In this document: piece by piece, positions 8,611 to 15,509 of the stretch
How positions within the stretch are numbered: the stretch's first letter is position 1
Layout: every line of letters starts with the position of its first letter
From: Pseudomonas sp. M47T1
GTDB lineage: Bacteria > Pseudomonadota > Gammaproteobacteria > Pseudomonadales > Pseudomonadaceae
Direction of reading: 5' to 3'
Length of the DNA stretch: 64,000 bases
Assembly (NCBI RefSeq): GCF_000263855.1
Contig: NZ_AJWX01000009.1
Coordinates: forward strand, 1 to 64,000
The notes under the pieces: generated by a model
Told to the model about the DNA's origin: nothing
Seen by the model: the letters and a program-made list of their open reading frames with translations, nothing else
Database searches by the model: none
Position numbers and translations under genes: made by a program

Positions 8611-9475
8611 CGGCAGTGTCCTGGGCCATGGCCAGTGGAATGATCACATAGAACGTGGAACCGACGCCTGGCTCGCTGAGCACACCGACACGGCCGCCCA
8701 GCAGCGCCGCGAACCGCTTGCACAGCGACAGCCCCAGGCCCGTGCCGCGCAGGCGTTTCTGCAGCGGCGAGTCGATCTGGCTGAAGTCTTCGAACAGCGT
8801 GTCGTGCAGCTCCGCGGGGATCCCTATGCCCGTATCGCTGACAGCGAAGCGCACCTCGTGGTCGTTTTCCAGGCGGGCCGAAACCCGCACGTGGCCGCGC
8901 TGGGTGAATTTCAACGAGTTGGAAATGAAGTTGCGCAGGATCTGCGCCAGCTTCTTGTCGTCGCCGTACAACCGGGGCAGGCCCACCGGTTCTTCGAATA
9001 TCAGGTCCACGGCGGTGGCGTCGACGATTGGGCGGAACATGCCGCGCAGGGCCGAGAACAGGTCGAACATGTCGAACCAGGCTGGGGAAATGGTGATACG
9101 CCCAGCCTCGATTTTGGCCAAGTCGAGCAGGTCGTCCACCATGTCGCTGAGTTCGCGCGCCGCGCCGCTGACGAAGGCCACCTGCTTGTGCTGCTCGGGG
9201 CTGAGCGGGCCGTCCAGTTCATCGCTGAGCAGGCTGGCGATGCTCAGGATCGAGCCCAGCGGGGTGCGGAATTCGTGGCTCATGTACGACAGAAAGCGGC
9301 TTTTCAGGTCTGAGGCCTGGCGCAATTGCTCGGCCTGGTTGTCCAGCTCGGCGTACAGCGCCAACACGCCCTGGTTGGTTTCTTCCAGTTCCACGCGCAA
9401 GGCCTCTGCTTCACTTTCCAGCTGTGCGATGTGGGAGGCGTGGGCGCCGTCAGGCATGGCGGGTAAGTCAGGCAT
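8600..9475 (-). CDS. Soluble sensor histidine kinase
   Basis: 291 aa. An N-terminal coiled coil (residues 14-58) leads into HisKA with His67 (SYMSHEFRTPLGSI) and an HATPase_c domain containing LRNFISNSLKFT, DTGIGIP and RGTGLGLSLCKRF. No transmembrane segment or separate sensor domain is visible, so input probably comes from a partner such as the RsbT-like kinase. A GGAG lies 7 bp before the ATG. The gene overlaps the phosphatase gene upstream by 8 bp and the hybrid kinase gene downstream by 11 bp. Confidence 0.88.
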   Translation of the reverse strand: MPDLPAMPDGAHASHIAQLESEAEALRVELEETNQGVLALYAELDNQAEQLRQASDLKSRFLSYMSHEFRTPLGSILSIASLLSDELDGPLSPEQHKQVAFVSGAARELSDMVDDLLDLAKIEAGRITISPAWFDMFDLFSALRGMFRPIVDATAVDLIFEEPVGLPRLYGDDKKLAQILRNFISNSLKFTQRGHVRVSARLENDHEVRFAVSDTGIGIPAELHDTLFEDFSQIDSPLQKRLRGTGLGLSLCKRFAALLGGRVGVLSEPGVGSTFYVIIPLAMAQDTADEG

Positions 9476-10484
9476 GGGGCAACTCCAGGTGTATGACCAG
9501 CACGGTCACGTCGTCGCGGCCGCGGCAAAAGTCGCGGTGCAGCACGCTGGCAATGACGGCTGGGTGGCGGAAAATCAGGCCTGGGTAATCGTGCAGGTTC
9601 CAGCGCGATTGCAGGCCGTCGCTATACAGAATCAGGCAATTTCCGCTGACCTGAGCATAGTCGAAGCTCTGTGCCTTGCGAAACTGGCCGCCGACAATGC
9701 CCGGGTGCGAGGCCAAGCCGCGCCCGCGCTCGGGGCTCAACAGGCTGCCGCCGATGTTGCCGATGCCGATGAACTGCAGGCAGTCGGCGGCGGCATCGAA
9801 TTGCGCGATGGCCACCGCGCCGCCGCGGCTGCCGATCATCGCCCGGTGCAGGTCATCCAGCAGCAGCGCCGGGCTGGCGAAGGGCGCCAGGGCAAAGGCC
9901 TGCACCCCGGCGCGGGCGGCCTGCTCGGCATGTTCGCCGTGGCCCAGGCCGTCGATCATCAACGCGCTGATGCCGGCGTCGGTAATGCTCACATAAAAGG
10001 CGTCGCCGCAGGCCGGGTCGTTGTGCAGCGAGTGCTGGGTAACGCCCACGGCCAGATCCGGGGCCTTGTCGCCACGTCTGAAAAACCGTGCCAGCACCAC
10101 GGCGCCACGGCTGTCGGCGTGCACATCGAACACTTCGGCCATGCGGCTAATGGCCCCCAGGCCAATGCCCTGGGTGCCACCCGTGGAATAGCCGTCGGCC
10201 AGGCAGGCGTGCACGTCGAAGCCCTGGCCGCGGTCCACGGCAATGGCTTCCATACCTTGGCCGTCGGGGCGCGGCAGCGGGCGCAGGTGCAGCTCGCCAT
10301 GGCTGGCGTGCTTGAGAATGTTGCTGCACAGCTCGGTGACCACCAGGGCCACGCGGCCGGCGTCGGCTTCATCAAAGCCCAACTGCTCGGCAAGTTTTTG
10401 CGCGGTGCGCCGCGCATGGCCAATCTGACTGCTGTCCTCGATCAACAGCACCTGAGTGATCGAGCTTGGGAAAGTCACGTCCAT
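9468..10484 (-). CDS. Fused RsbW/RsbT-type ATPase and SpoIIE-type PP2C phosphatase
   Basis: 338 aa. The N-terminal half (about 1-135) is an anti-sigma-type HATPase domain with the N box VVTELCSNILKHA and a GIGLGAISRMAEVF G box. The C-terminal half is a PP2C/SpoIIE domain with metal-binding DGLGHGEHAEQAA, YSDGL and GRDDVTVLVIHL. In Bacillus and Vibrio stressosome operons RsbX is a stand-alone phosphatase that resets RsbS and RsbR; this protein sits at that position but is fused to an ATPase module. It overlaps the rsbT-like gene by 10 bp. Confidence 0.85.
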   Translation of the reverse strand: MDVTFPSSITQVLLIEDSSQIGHARRTAQKLAEQLGFDEADAGRVALVVTELCSNILKHASHGELHLRPLPRPDGQGMEAIAVDRGQGFDVHACLADGYSTGGTQGIGLGAISRMAEVFDVHADSRGAVVLARFFRRGDKAPDLAVGVTQHSLHNDPACGDAFYVSITDAGISALMIDGLGHGEHAEQAARAGVQAFALAPFASPALLLDDLHRAMIGSRGGAVAIAQFDAAADCLQFIGIGNIGGSLLSPERGRGLASHPGIVGGQFRKAQSFDYAQVSGNCLILYSDGLQSRWNLHDYPGLIFRHPAVIASVLHRDFCRGRDDVTVLVIHLELPHA

Positions 10485-10879
10485 CGTGTGATCGTTACCC
10501 GGGTGCCTGCGCCCGGGGCAGTGTCCAGTTCGAAGTCGTTGACCAGGCGTTTGGCCCCCGTCAGGCCAAGCCCCAGCCCGCCACCGGAGGTCCAGCCATC
10601 GGTCATGGCCAGCTTGAGATCGGGAATGCCCGGGCCTTCGTCGCGGAAGGTAATGCGCAGGCCGGTACGGCCATGTTCTTCGATGATCTGCCAGTCCATG
10701 TCGCCACCGCCGCCGTAGACCATGGTGTTACGTGCCAGCTCGCTGACGGCCGTGACCATCTTGGTCAGGTCAATCAGGCGCATGCCGCAGTCCTGGGCCA
10801 GTTTGCGTGCGGTCTGGCGGGCCAACACCACGTCCTGCTCGATGCGTACCGGTTGGGTGCCGCTTGAGGCCACGGTCAT
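10475..10879 (-). CDS. rsbT: RsbT-like serine/threonine switch kinase
   Basis: 134 aa, a single GHKL-type HATPase domain. The motifs TAVSELARNTMVYGGGG (N box), FRDEGPGIPDL (G1) and TSGGGLGLGLTGAKRLV (G2) are those of RsbT. RsbT phosphorylates RsbS and RsbR in the stressosome and, once released, activates a downstream partner. The gene lies directly after the rsbS homologue with a 4 bp overlap, the normal R-S-T order. The target in this organism is not known; the adjacent phosphatase and histidine kinases are candidates. Confidence 0.88.
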   Translation of the reverse strand: MTVASSGTQPVRIEQDVVLARQTARKLAQDCGMRLIDLTKMVTAVSELARNTMVYGGGGDMDWQIIEEHGRTGLRITFRDEGPGIPDLKLAMTDGWTSGGGLGLGLTGAKRLVNDFELDTAPGAGTRVTITRWT

Positions 10880-11238
10880 TGTTGAGCCACTCGTTCGCGC
10901 AGCAGTTTCATGCCACGCTCCACATTGAGGGCGGTGCTGACCCCGGGCAGGGTCAGGCCCAGTTCCACCAGGGTGATGGCCACGGCCGGCTGCATGCCCA
11001 CCAGTACCGTCTCGGCGTCCATGATGCGCGACAGGCCAGAGATAGTGCCAATCATGCGGCCGATGAACGAGTCGACGATGTCCAGCGCCGAGATGTCGAT
11101 CAGCACGCCGCGTGCCGAGGTGCGGCTGATGCGTTCGGACAGGTCGTCTTGCAGGGTCAGGGCCAACTGGTCATGCATGTCGACCTGAATAGTCACCAGC
11201 AGAAAGCCGCCCATTTGCAGAATCGGGATGCGCTCCAT
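10876..11238 (-). CDS. rsbS: RsbS-like STAS-domain stressosome scaffold
   Basis: 120 aa, a single STAS domain starting PILQMGGFLLVTIQVDMHD. Ser57 in DIVDSFIGRMI sits where the RsbT-phosphorylated serine of RsbS is found. RsbS builds the core of the stressosome with RsbR and holds RsbT inactive. It starts 4 bp after the rsbR homologue and overlaps rsbT by 4 bp. Confidence 0.88.
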   Translation of the reverse strand: MERIPILQMGGFLLVTIQVDMHDQLALTLQDDLSERISRTSARGVLIDISALDIVDSFIGRMIGTISGLSRIMDAETVLVGMQPAVAITLVELGLTLPGVSTALNVERGMKLLRERVAQQ

Positions 11239-11242
11239 GGGC

Positions 11243-12094
11243 TCATACCGCCTTGCTGACGGTCATGCCCAGGCGGCGCAGGGCCAGGGCCAGGGCGTCG
11301 GCAAGGTTAGCCTTGGTTACCACGCCTTGCAGGTCCAGGCCAAGGTGCACGATGGTTTGCGCGATTTGCGGGCGCACGCCGCTGATGATGCAATCGGCGC
11401 CCATCAGGCGGATGGCGGTGACGGTCTTGAGCAGGTGCTGGGCCACCAGGGTGTCCACAGTGGGCACGCCGGTGATGTCGATAATGGCGATTTCCGAGCC
11501 AGTGTCGACGATGCGCTGCAGCAAGGACTCCATCACCACCTGGGTGCGCTGGGAGTCCAGGGTGCCGATCATGGGCAGCGCCAGCACGCCTTCCCACAGC
11601 TTCACCACCGGGGTAGACAGTTCCAGCAGTTCTTCCTGCTGGCGCTTGATCACCGCTTCGCGGGACTTCTGGAAGGTGCGGATAGTGTGCATGCCCAGGC
11701 CGTCGAGCAGCTCGGACACTTCCCAGAGCTGCTCGGCGAGGGTGGCCGGGCTGTCTTCGTATTCACGTTGCAGCAGGGTGAACAGCGGGCTTTTCAGGGA
11801 GAAAATGAACCCGGCTGTCTGCTGCGAGTCCTGGCCGGCCATGGCGCGGCTGTGGGACAGCTTTTCGAGGAATTGCCGGGCGGCGTCCCAGTTGCTGCTG
11901 CCCAGGTTCCTGGAGTCGCCGTTTTGCGAGCCGTTGACTATCAGGGTCAGGAATTCACCGGCTTGTTGGCGAACGTCGTCGTCCTTGAGGTTGCGCGTGG
12001 CGCCGCTGGCTTCCAGGTCGCGGAACCACTGGCTGCGCAGTTCGCCGTGGGCCTTGTTCAGTGCGTCTAGCGTGCGTTGCTGCAGTGCTGCCAT
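11243..12094 (-). CDS. rsbR: RsbR-like stressosome sensor protein
   Basis: 283 aa from the ATG at 12094, which has an AGGAG about 9 bp upstream; an ATG at 12100 would leave only 3 bp. The N-terminal part (to about residue 150) is all-helical and resembles the globin-fold sensor domains of RsbR proteins. A linker helix leads into a C-terminal STAS domain with TPVVKLWEGVLALPMIGTLD. DITGVPTVDTLVAQHLLK and RPQIAQTIVHLGLDL include Thr residues placed like the RsbT phosphorylation sites. It is the first gene of the six-gene operon and the probable signal input. The ligand is unknown. Confidence 0.87.
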   Translation of the reverse strand: MAALQQRTLDALNKAHGELRSQWFRDLEASGATRNLKDDDVRQQAGEFLTLIVNGSQNGDSRNLGSSNWDAARQFLEKLSHSRAMAGQDSQQTAGFIFSLKSPLFTLLQREYEDSPATLAEQLWEVSELLDGLGMHTIRTFQKSREAVIKRQQEELLELSTPVVKLWEGVLALPMIGTLDSQRTQVVMESLLQRIVDTGSEIAIIDITGVPTVDTLVAQHLLKTVTAIRLMGADCIISGVRPQIAQTIVHLGLDLQGVVTKANLADALALALRRLGMTVSKAV

Positions 12095-12261
12095 GTCCAT
12101 GTGCTCCTGAATGGTTTTTTCTTATCGGTGCGGTGTGTGGTCGTTGCACTGATTATTAGTCCAAGAGTGACAGTTTCGGAGGGAATTAGTTGTGGTGCGC
12201 TGAAATATTTTGCGGGGTGGGGCGGTGGCAACCTTCGACAGCTCTATATCGCCCCCCCTGT

Positions 12262-12358
12262 AGCTGCCGTCAGGCTGCGAAGGCGCGCGCAGCGTGCCCG
12301 CGATCGACATGGCGCCGGCGAAGGCCCTGCGGACCTTTTCGCAGCCTGGCGGCAGCTC
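12262..12358. repeat. Family A palindromic repeat, copy 1
   Basis: About 97 bp with AGCTGCCG at the left end, CGGCAGCT at the right end and inner arms CAGGCTGCGAAGG / CCTTTTCGCAGCCTGG. Three related copies are at 22691, 28791 and 39664. It lies downstream of mscS and upstream of rsbR, outside any gene. Confidence 0.75.
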
Positions 12359-12399
12359 GGGGGCGCTCCGTAGCAAGCTGCCGAAGGCTGTGTCAGGGG

Positions 12400-13257
12400 C
12401 TAGGCCGCCGGGGCGGCCGGCTGTTGCATGATCACCATCTGCGCCGGCATCGGTGCCGGGAAGCCGGCGTCGCCCAGGGCGTCCTTGATGGTGCGGTTGG
12501 TGTCGAAATACACTTGCCAGTAGTGCTCGTTATGGCAGTACGGGCGCACCGCCAGCACCGGGCCTACCAGGTTGAACTCCAGTATCTCGACGTCCACCGC
12601 AGGCTCGGCCAGCACATTGGGCAGCGCGGCGATGTGCTGCTTGAGCAGCGCCGCAGCCGCCTTCCAGTCGGCACTGCCGGCCAGCTGCGCCTTGAGCTCC
12701 ACGCGACGGAAGGGGTTATGGGTGAAGTTCTGGATGTTGTCGGTGAAGATCTTGTTATTGCCCACCAGGGTGAGCACGTTGTCGGGGGTGTTGATGCCGG
12801 TGGCAAACAGGCCGATCTCGGTCACCGTGCCGGTTACGCCGCCTGCGCAGATGAAGTCGCCGACCTTGAACGGCCGCAGCACAATAATGAAAGCACCAGC
12901 AGCCAGGTTGGCCAGCAGCCCTGACCACGCCAGGCCGATGGCCAGGCCCACAGCGGCCAACAGCGCGGCAAAGGTAGTGGTCTGCATGCCCAGGTAACCG
13001 AGAATGCCAATCACCAGAATGATGTTCAGCGTTACCGTGATGGCCGAGCCCACATAGCGCAACACCGTGGGGTCGACTTTCTGTCGGCCCAGGGACTTTT
13101 GTACCAGTCCGACCGCAAAGCCGATCATCCAGCGGCCCACAATCCAGAAAGCAATTGCACAGAGAATCTTGACTGCGAAAGCGGCGCCATACTGCTGCAC
13201 CAAGGCGATGAGCGCATCGAATTTCGCGGTTGTCACGTTGACAATGGTTGCGTCCAT
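12400..13257 (-). CDS. Small-conductance mechanosensitive channel, MscS family
   Basis: 285 aa, the length of E. coli MscS. Three transmembrane segments at about 25-48, 65-88 and 92-118 are followed by the pore helix region AALLAAVGLAIGLAWSGLLANLAAGAFIIVLRPF and a cytoplasmic beta domain (KVGDFICAGGVTGTVTEIGLF, then LVGNNKIF). MscS channels open under membrane tension and release solutes during hypo-osmotic shock. The C-terminus ends in an Ala/Pro-rich tail. It is a single-gene unit. Confidence 0.93.
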   Translation of the reverse strand: MDATIVNVTTAKFDALIALVQQYGAAFAVKILCAIAFWIVGRWMIGFAVGLVQKSLGRQKVDPTVLRYVGSAITVTLNIILVIGILGYLGMQTTTFAALLAAVGLAIGLAWSGLLANLAAGAFIIVLRPFKVGDFICAGGVTGTVTEIGLFATGINTPDNVLTLVGNNKIFTDNIQNFTHNPFRRVELKAQLAGSADWKAAAALLKQHIAALPNVLAEPAVDVEILEFNLVGPVLAVRPYCHNEHYWQVYFDTNRTIKDALGDAGFPAPMPAQMVIMQQPAAPAA

Positions 13258-13498
13258 GATCGGACTCGCACATGAGGGGGTGGATTGAAGACGCTAGCAC
13301 AGCGCGGCAAGCTCGCCCGTCCTGTTGACCAGCCGCTTCAACTCACTGATTTGGCAATGAAAATATTTGCACAGAAAGACGCCAGGCCGCAGCGACCCTG
13401 GCGCGTTACGGGGCCTTGAATCAAAGCCAGATCAACCGCAACGTCAAAAGCCAACGTCGCCAGGCGCGCGGCCTGATGCTGGCCATTCGTGAGGGCCA

Positions 13499-13526
13499 TA
13501 AAAAGCCCGGCTCACAGGAGCCGGGC
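13499..13526 (-). terminator. Rho-independent terminator of the Ser/Thr-rich gene
   Basis: A perfect 9-bp stem (GCCCGGCTC / GAGCCGGGC) with a 4-base loop, read on the minus strand and followed by five T. It lies 24 bp after the stop of the gene at 13550-14173. Confidence 0.85.
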
Positions 13527-13549
13527 GATTTTGTGTGGCATCAACCGTT

Positions 13550-14173
13550 TCAGGCCAGTTCAGACTTGATCATGGCGATCTTGGTGTTGATGTCTTCCTT
13601 GGCAACCTCAGCTTTCTGCTTGGTCAGGTCCGCCACTTTCTTGTCGACATCGGCCTGCTGCTCCGGCGTCATGGCGTCGTACTCGTCCTGAGTGACACCG
13701 GTCAGTTGCTCACGGGCCTTTTGCGCATCGCTCTGGCTCATGTAATCGGTGAACTGCTGGCTGGCAGAGCTGGTGCTGCTGGTGCTTCCCGACAGGTCCG
13801 ATGCGGCAATCGCCACGCTGGCCGAGTTGGCCTGCGAGTCCTGGGTGGCCGCAGTGGTCACTTGCGCGCCGCTGTTGTCCGCAGCCGCCACGGCCGACGC
13901 CACCGACGAGGTCGCCGCCTGGGTGGCGGTGGTGTCGTCGACGTCGTTGGCCATCGCCGCCTTCAAATTGACCATCATCTTGGCGAACGCTTCGTCGTAG
14001 CTGGAGCTGTCGCTGCTGGACGCCGACGAATCGGTGCTGCTCGACGTTGCCGCAACCGGCGTGGCCGAGGTCGCAACGGTGGTGTACTGATCCGGCTGCT
14101 GCGACGTCAGCGAAGTGACGGCCGGCGTGGTAGTTGTCGTCGTGTGACGGATGGTACTGTTGTTGATGAACAT
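13550..14173 (-). CDS. Orphan Ser/Thr-rich protein under a sigma-54 promoter
   Basis: 207 aa; I do not recognise a family. The first 60 residues are almost only Ser, Thr, Gln, Ala and Asn with a TTTTTT run. A short helical segment (YDEAFAKMMVNLKAAMAND) follows, then another Ser/Ala/Thr-rich stretch and a charged C-terminal helix with YDAMTPEQQADVDKKVADLTKQ. There is no Cys, no Trp, no signal peptide and no membrane helix. An AGGAGG site precedes the ATG by about 7 bp, a sigma-54 promoter lies about 40 bp upstream and an intrinsic terminator follows, so it is a complete single-gene unit. The composition recalls secreted or surface-associated proteins, but no function can be assigned. Confidence 0.75.
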   Translation of the reverse strand: MFINNSTIRHTTTTTTPAVTSLTSQQPDQYTTVATSATPVAATSSSTDSSASSSDSSSYDEAFAKMMVNLKAAMANDVDDTTATQAATSSVASAVAAADNSGAQVTTAATQDSQANSASVAIAASDLSGSTSSTSSASQQFTDYMSQSDAQKAREQLTGVTQDEYDAMTPEQQADVDKKVADLTKQKAEVAKEDINTKIAMIKSELA

Positions 14174-14212
14174 CCTTCACCTCCTGTGGTGTGTAGGTGG
14201 TGGCTTGATACA

Positions 14213-14229
14213 GCAAGATGAGTGCCAAG
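14213..14229 (-). promoter_or_regulatory. Sigma-54 (RpoN) promoter of the Ser/Thr-rich gene
   Basis: The minus strand reads TTGGCACTCATCTTGCT. It contains TGGCAC, five bases, then TTGCT, with GG and GC separated by exactly 10 bases as required at -24/-12. It differs from the consensus YTGGCACG-N4-TTGCW at one base. The predicted transcript starts about 28 nt before the ATG at 14173. Confidence 0.8.
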
Positions 14230-14362
14230 GGCGTGGAAAGATGGTTTTGCCCAGTAAAAACGGGCTTCTGGCATTTTTTGCCGGGGCTGACGGCTGGCGA
14301 AAGCGGCAGAACCTCGCCGCGGGTAGCCAGCCATTGCCGCTGTTGTCCCTCGCTGGGGGCGG

Positions 14363-14539
14363 CTATCCGATGCTCAGTTGCACCATGCCCCATACCACTG
14401 TCGTCACGACGCTGATCCAATACCACGGTGTGGGGGATAGATGTCCTGATAAAAAAGTTGCCAGCGACCGGCACACGCCAAAGCCCAGCAGTGTAATGAC
14501 CAAGTAAGCATTGGTCAGGAGCGGTTCACTGCTGGACAC
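14363..14539 (-). CDS. Possible small membrane protein
   Basis: 58 aa if started at the GTG at 14539. It has two hydrophobic segments (AYLVITLLGFGVCRSLATFL and WYWISVVTTVVWGMVQLSI), which fits a two-helix membrane peptide. There is no clear ribosome site and the DNA is less GC-rich than its neighbours. It may be chance, so the call is tentative. Confidence 0.3.
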   Translation of the reverse strand: MSSSEPLLTNAYLVITLLGFGVCRSLATFLSGHLSPTPWYWISVVTTVVWGMVQLSIG

Positions 14540-14746
14540 GTTTTTCGAATGCCTGCCGCATGGATTCCAGGATGTCAGGAGTTGCAGGCGCGGTAGCGCG
14601 GGCGGCGCTCGATCAAGCACGCGAAAAAAAACTTTCGCCTCACACCCCAGGCCGATCAATAACGATTATTACACCCAAGGAAATAGTGATTTACGAAAAC
14701 CAAACCTGATTTTTCTTGCACCAATCGCCCATTCCTATACGCTCGC

Positions 14747-14841
14747 GACACTCTGCCGCACCTGTTTGTGCGCCAGTTGGCTGGAAGCCACCTCGGAACC
14801 CAAGGATGACCTGCCCGGAAACCGCCGTGCAGGTTTTTTTT
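14747..14841 (+). ncRNA. Candidate small RNA with its own promoter and terminator
   Basis: A promoter-like pair TTCTTG (14713-14718), 17 bp, TATACG (14736-14741) includes CTATAC, the sigma-S type -10. It is followed by about 95 nt ending in an intrinsic terminator. The interior has a hairpin GGCTGGAAGCC (14779-14789) with GGA in the loop and an AAGGATG motif, both similar to RsmA/CsrA contact sites. No open frame fits. RgsA/P16, a sigma-S dependent Pseudomonas RNA, is one possible identity but I cannot confirm it from memory. Confidence 0.55.
14809..14841 (+). terminator. Intrinsic terminator of the candidate small RNA
   Basis: ACCTGC (14809-14814) pairs with GCAGGT (14829-14834), followed by a run of eight T. 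It sits 10 bp before the PtxS-like operator and 87 bp before the dehydrogenase operon, so it could also act as an attenuator for that operon. Confidence 0.7.
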
Positions 14842-14850
14842 GGTCTGCTT

Positions 14851-14866
14851 CTGAAACCGGTTTCAG
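14851..14866. promoter_or_regulatory. PtxS-type operator upstream of the gluconate dehydrogenase operon
   Basis: CTGAAACCGGTTTCAG is a perfect 16-bp palindrome. Its core TGAAACCGGTTTCA is the operator published for PtxS, the LacI-family 2-ketogluconate repressor of P. putida and P. aeruginosa. It is 61 bp before the first codon of the dehydrogenase operon, so repression lifted by 2-ketogluconate is the expected control. Confidence 0.8.
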
Positions 14867-14927
14867 TCGATAAAAACAGAGCCATTATGCCGCCGTGGCC
14901 GTGCACCGCCTGACCAGGAATATACCC

Positions 14928-15509
14928 ATGCAAACCCTTGAACCCGATCCATCGCAAACCGCCTCGTGGCATGCGCCGCTCAAGCGCCGCACGGTGTTGA
15001 CGGCCTTTGCCGTGGCCGCCGTCCAGGCGGGCCTGGCCAGTACCCTGGGCTGGTCGCCGCTGGCCCTGGCCGATGGCCCGGATGTGGATGCACAAGGCTT
15101 TTTCACGGTGTCCCAGGTGCTGACCGGCTACGACGACCTCGACCCGCTGATTGCCGGCCGCATCGCCCGCGCGCTCATTGCCCAGCAGCCGACCATGACC
15201 GCGTCGCTGGCCAACCTGAGCAAGCTGGCCGCGCTGCCCGCCAACCGTGACAGCGCCGAAGCGCTGCTGGCCGCAGCCAAGGCGATCATTGAAGGCGACG
15301 CCGCGTTGGCCGTGGTGGCCGCCTGGTTCAAGGGCACCGTGGGCCATGGCCAGAGCGCAGTGCTGATTACTTATAAGGATGCATTGATGTACCGCCCTGT
15401 CAGTGATGGATTGATCGTGCCTACTTACTGCGGCAACGGCCCGCTGTGGTGGACAGCCCCCGTTCCCGATGCCAGTGCATCCATCTACGGCCCAAGGAAT
15501 GCAGCATGA
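14928..15509 (+). CDS. Gluconate 2-dehydrogenase-type complex, small (gamma) subunit
   Basis: 193 aa from the ATG at 14928, with a CAGGAA site upstream. A twin-arginine signal (LKRRTVLTAFAVAAVQAGLA) is followed by a mature domain with VLTGYDDLDPLIAGRIARAL, typical of the small subunit of FAD-dependent sorbitol/fructose/gluconate dehydrogenases. This subunit carries the flavoprotein across the membrane by the Tat route; the large subunit has no signal of its own. The stop overlaps the large-subunit ATG. The operator upstream supports gluconate as the substrate. Confidence 0.85.
   Translation: MQTLEPDPSQTASWHAPLKRRTVLTAFAVAAVQAGLASTLGWSPLALADGPDVDAQGFFTVSQVLTGYDDLDPLIAGRIARALIAQQPTMTASLANLSKLAALPANRDSAEALLAAAKAIIEGDAALAVVAAWFKGTVGHGQSAVLITYKDALMYRPVSDGLIVPTYCGNGPLWWTAPVPDASASIYGPRNAA

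Noticed and set aside
8655..10718. Long plus-strand open frame of 687 codons opposite the histidine kinase and phosphatase genes
   Set aside because: It is Arg/Ser/Pro-rich in its first part and has no known motif; it mirrors well-supported genes on the minus strand in GC-rich DNA.
13416..13691. Plus-strand frame starting MNQSQINRNVKSQRRQ
   Set aside because: It runs through the intrinsic terminator and into the Ser/Thr-rich gene on the other strand, and has no ribosome site.
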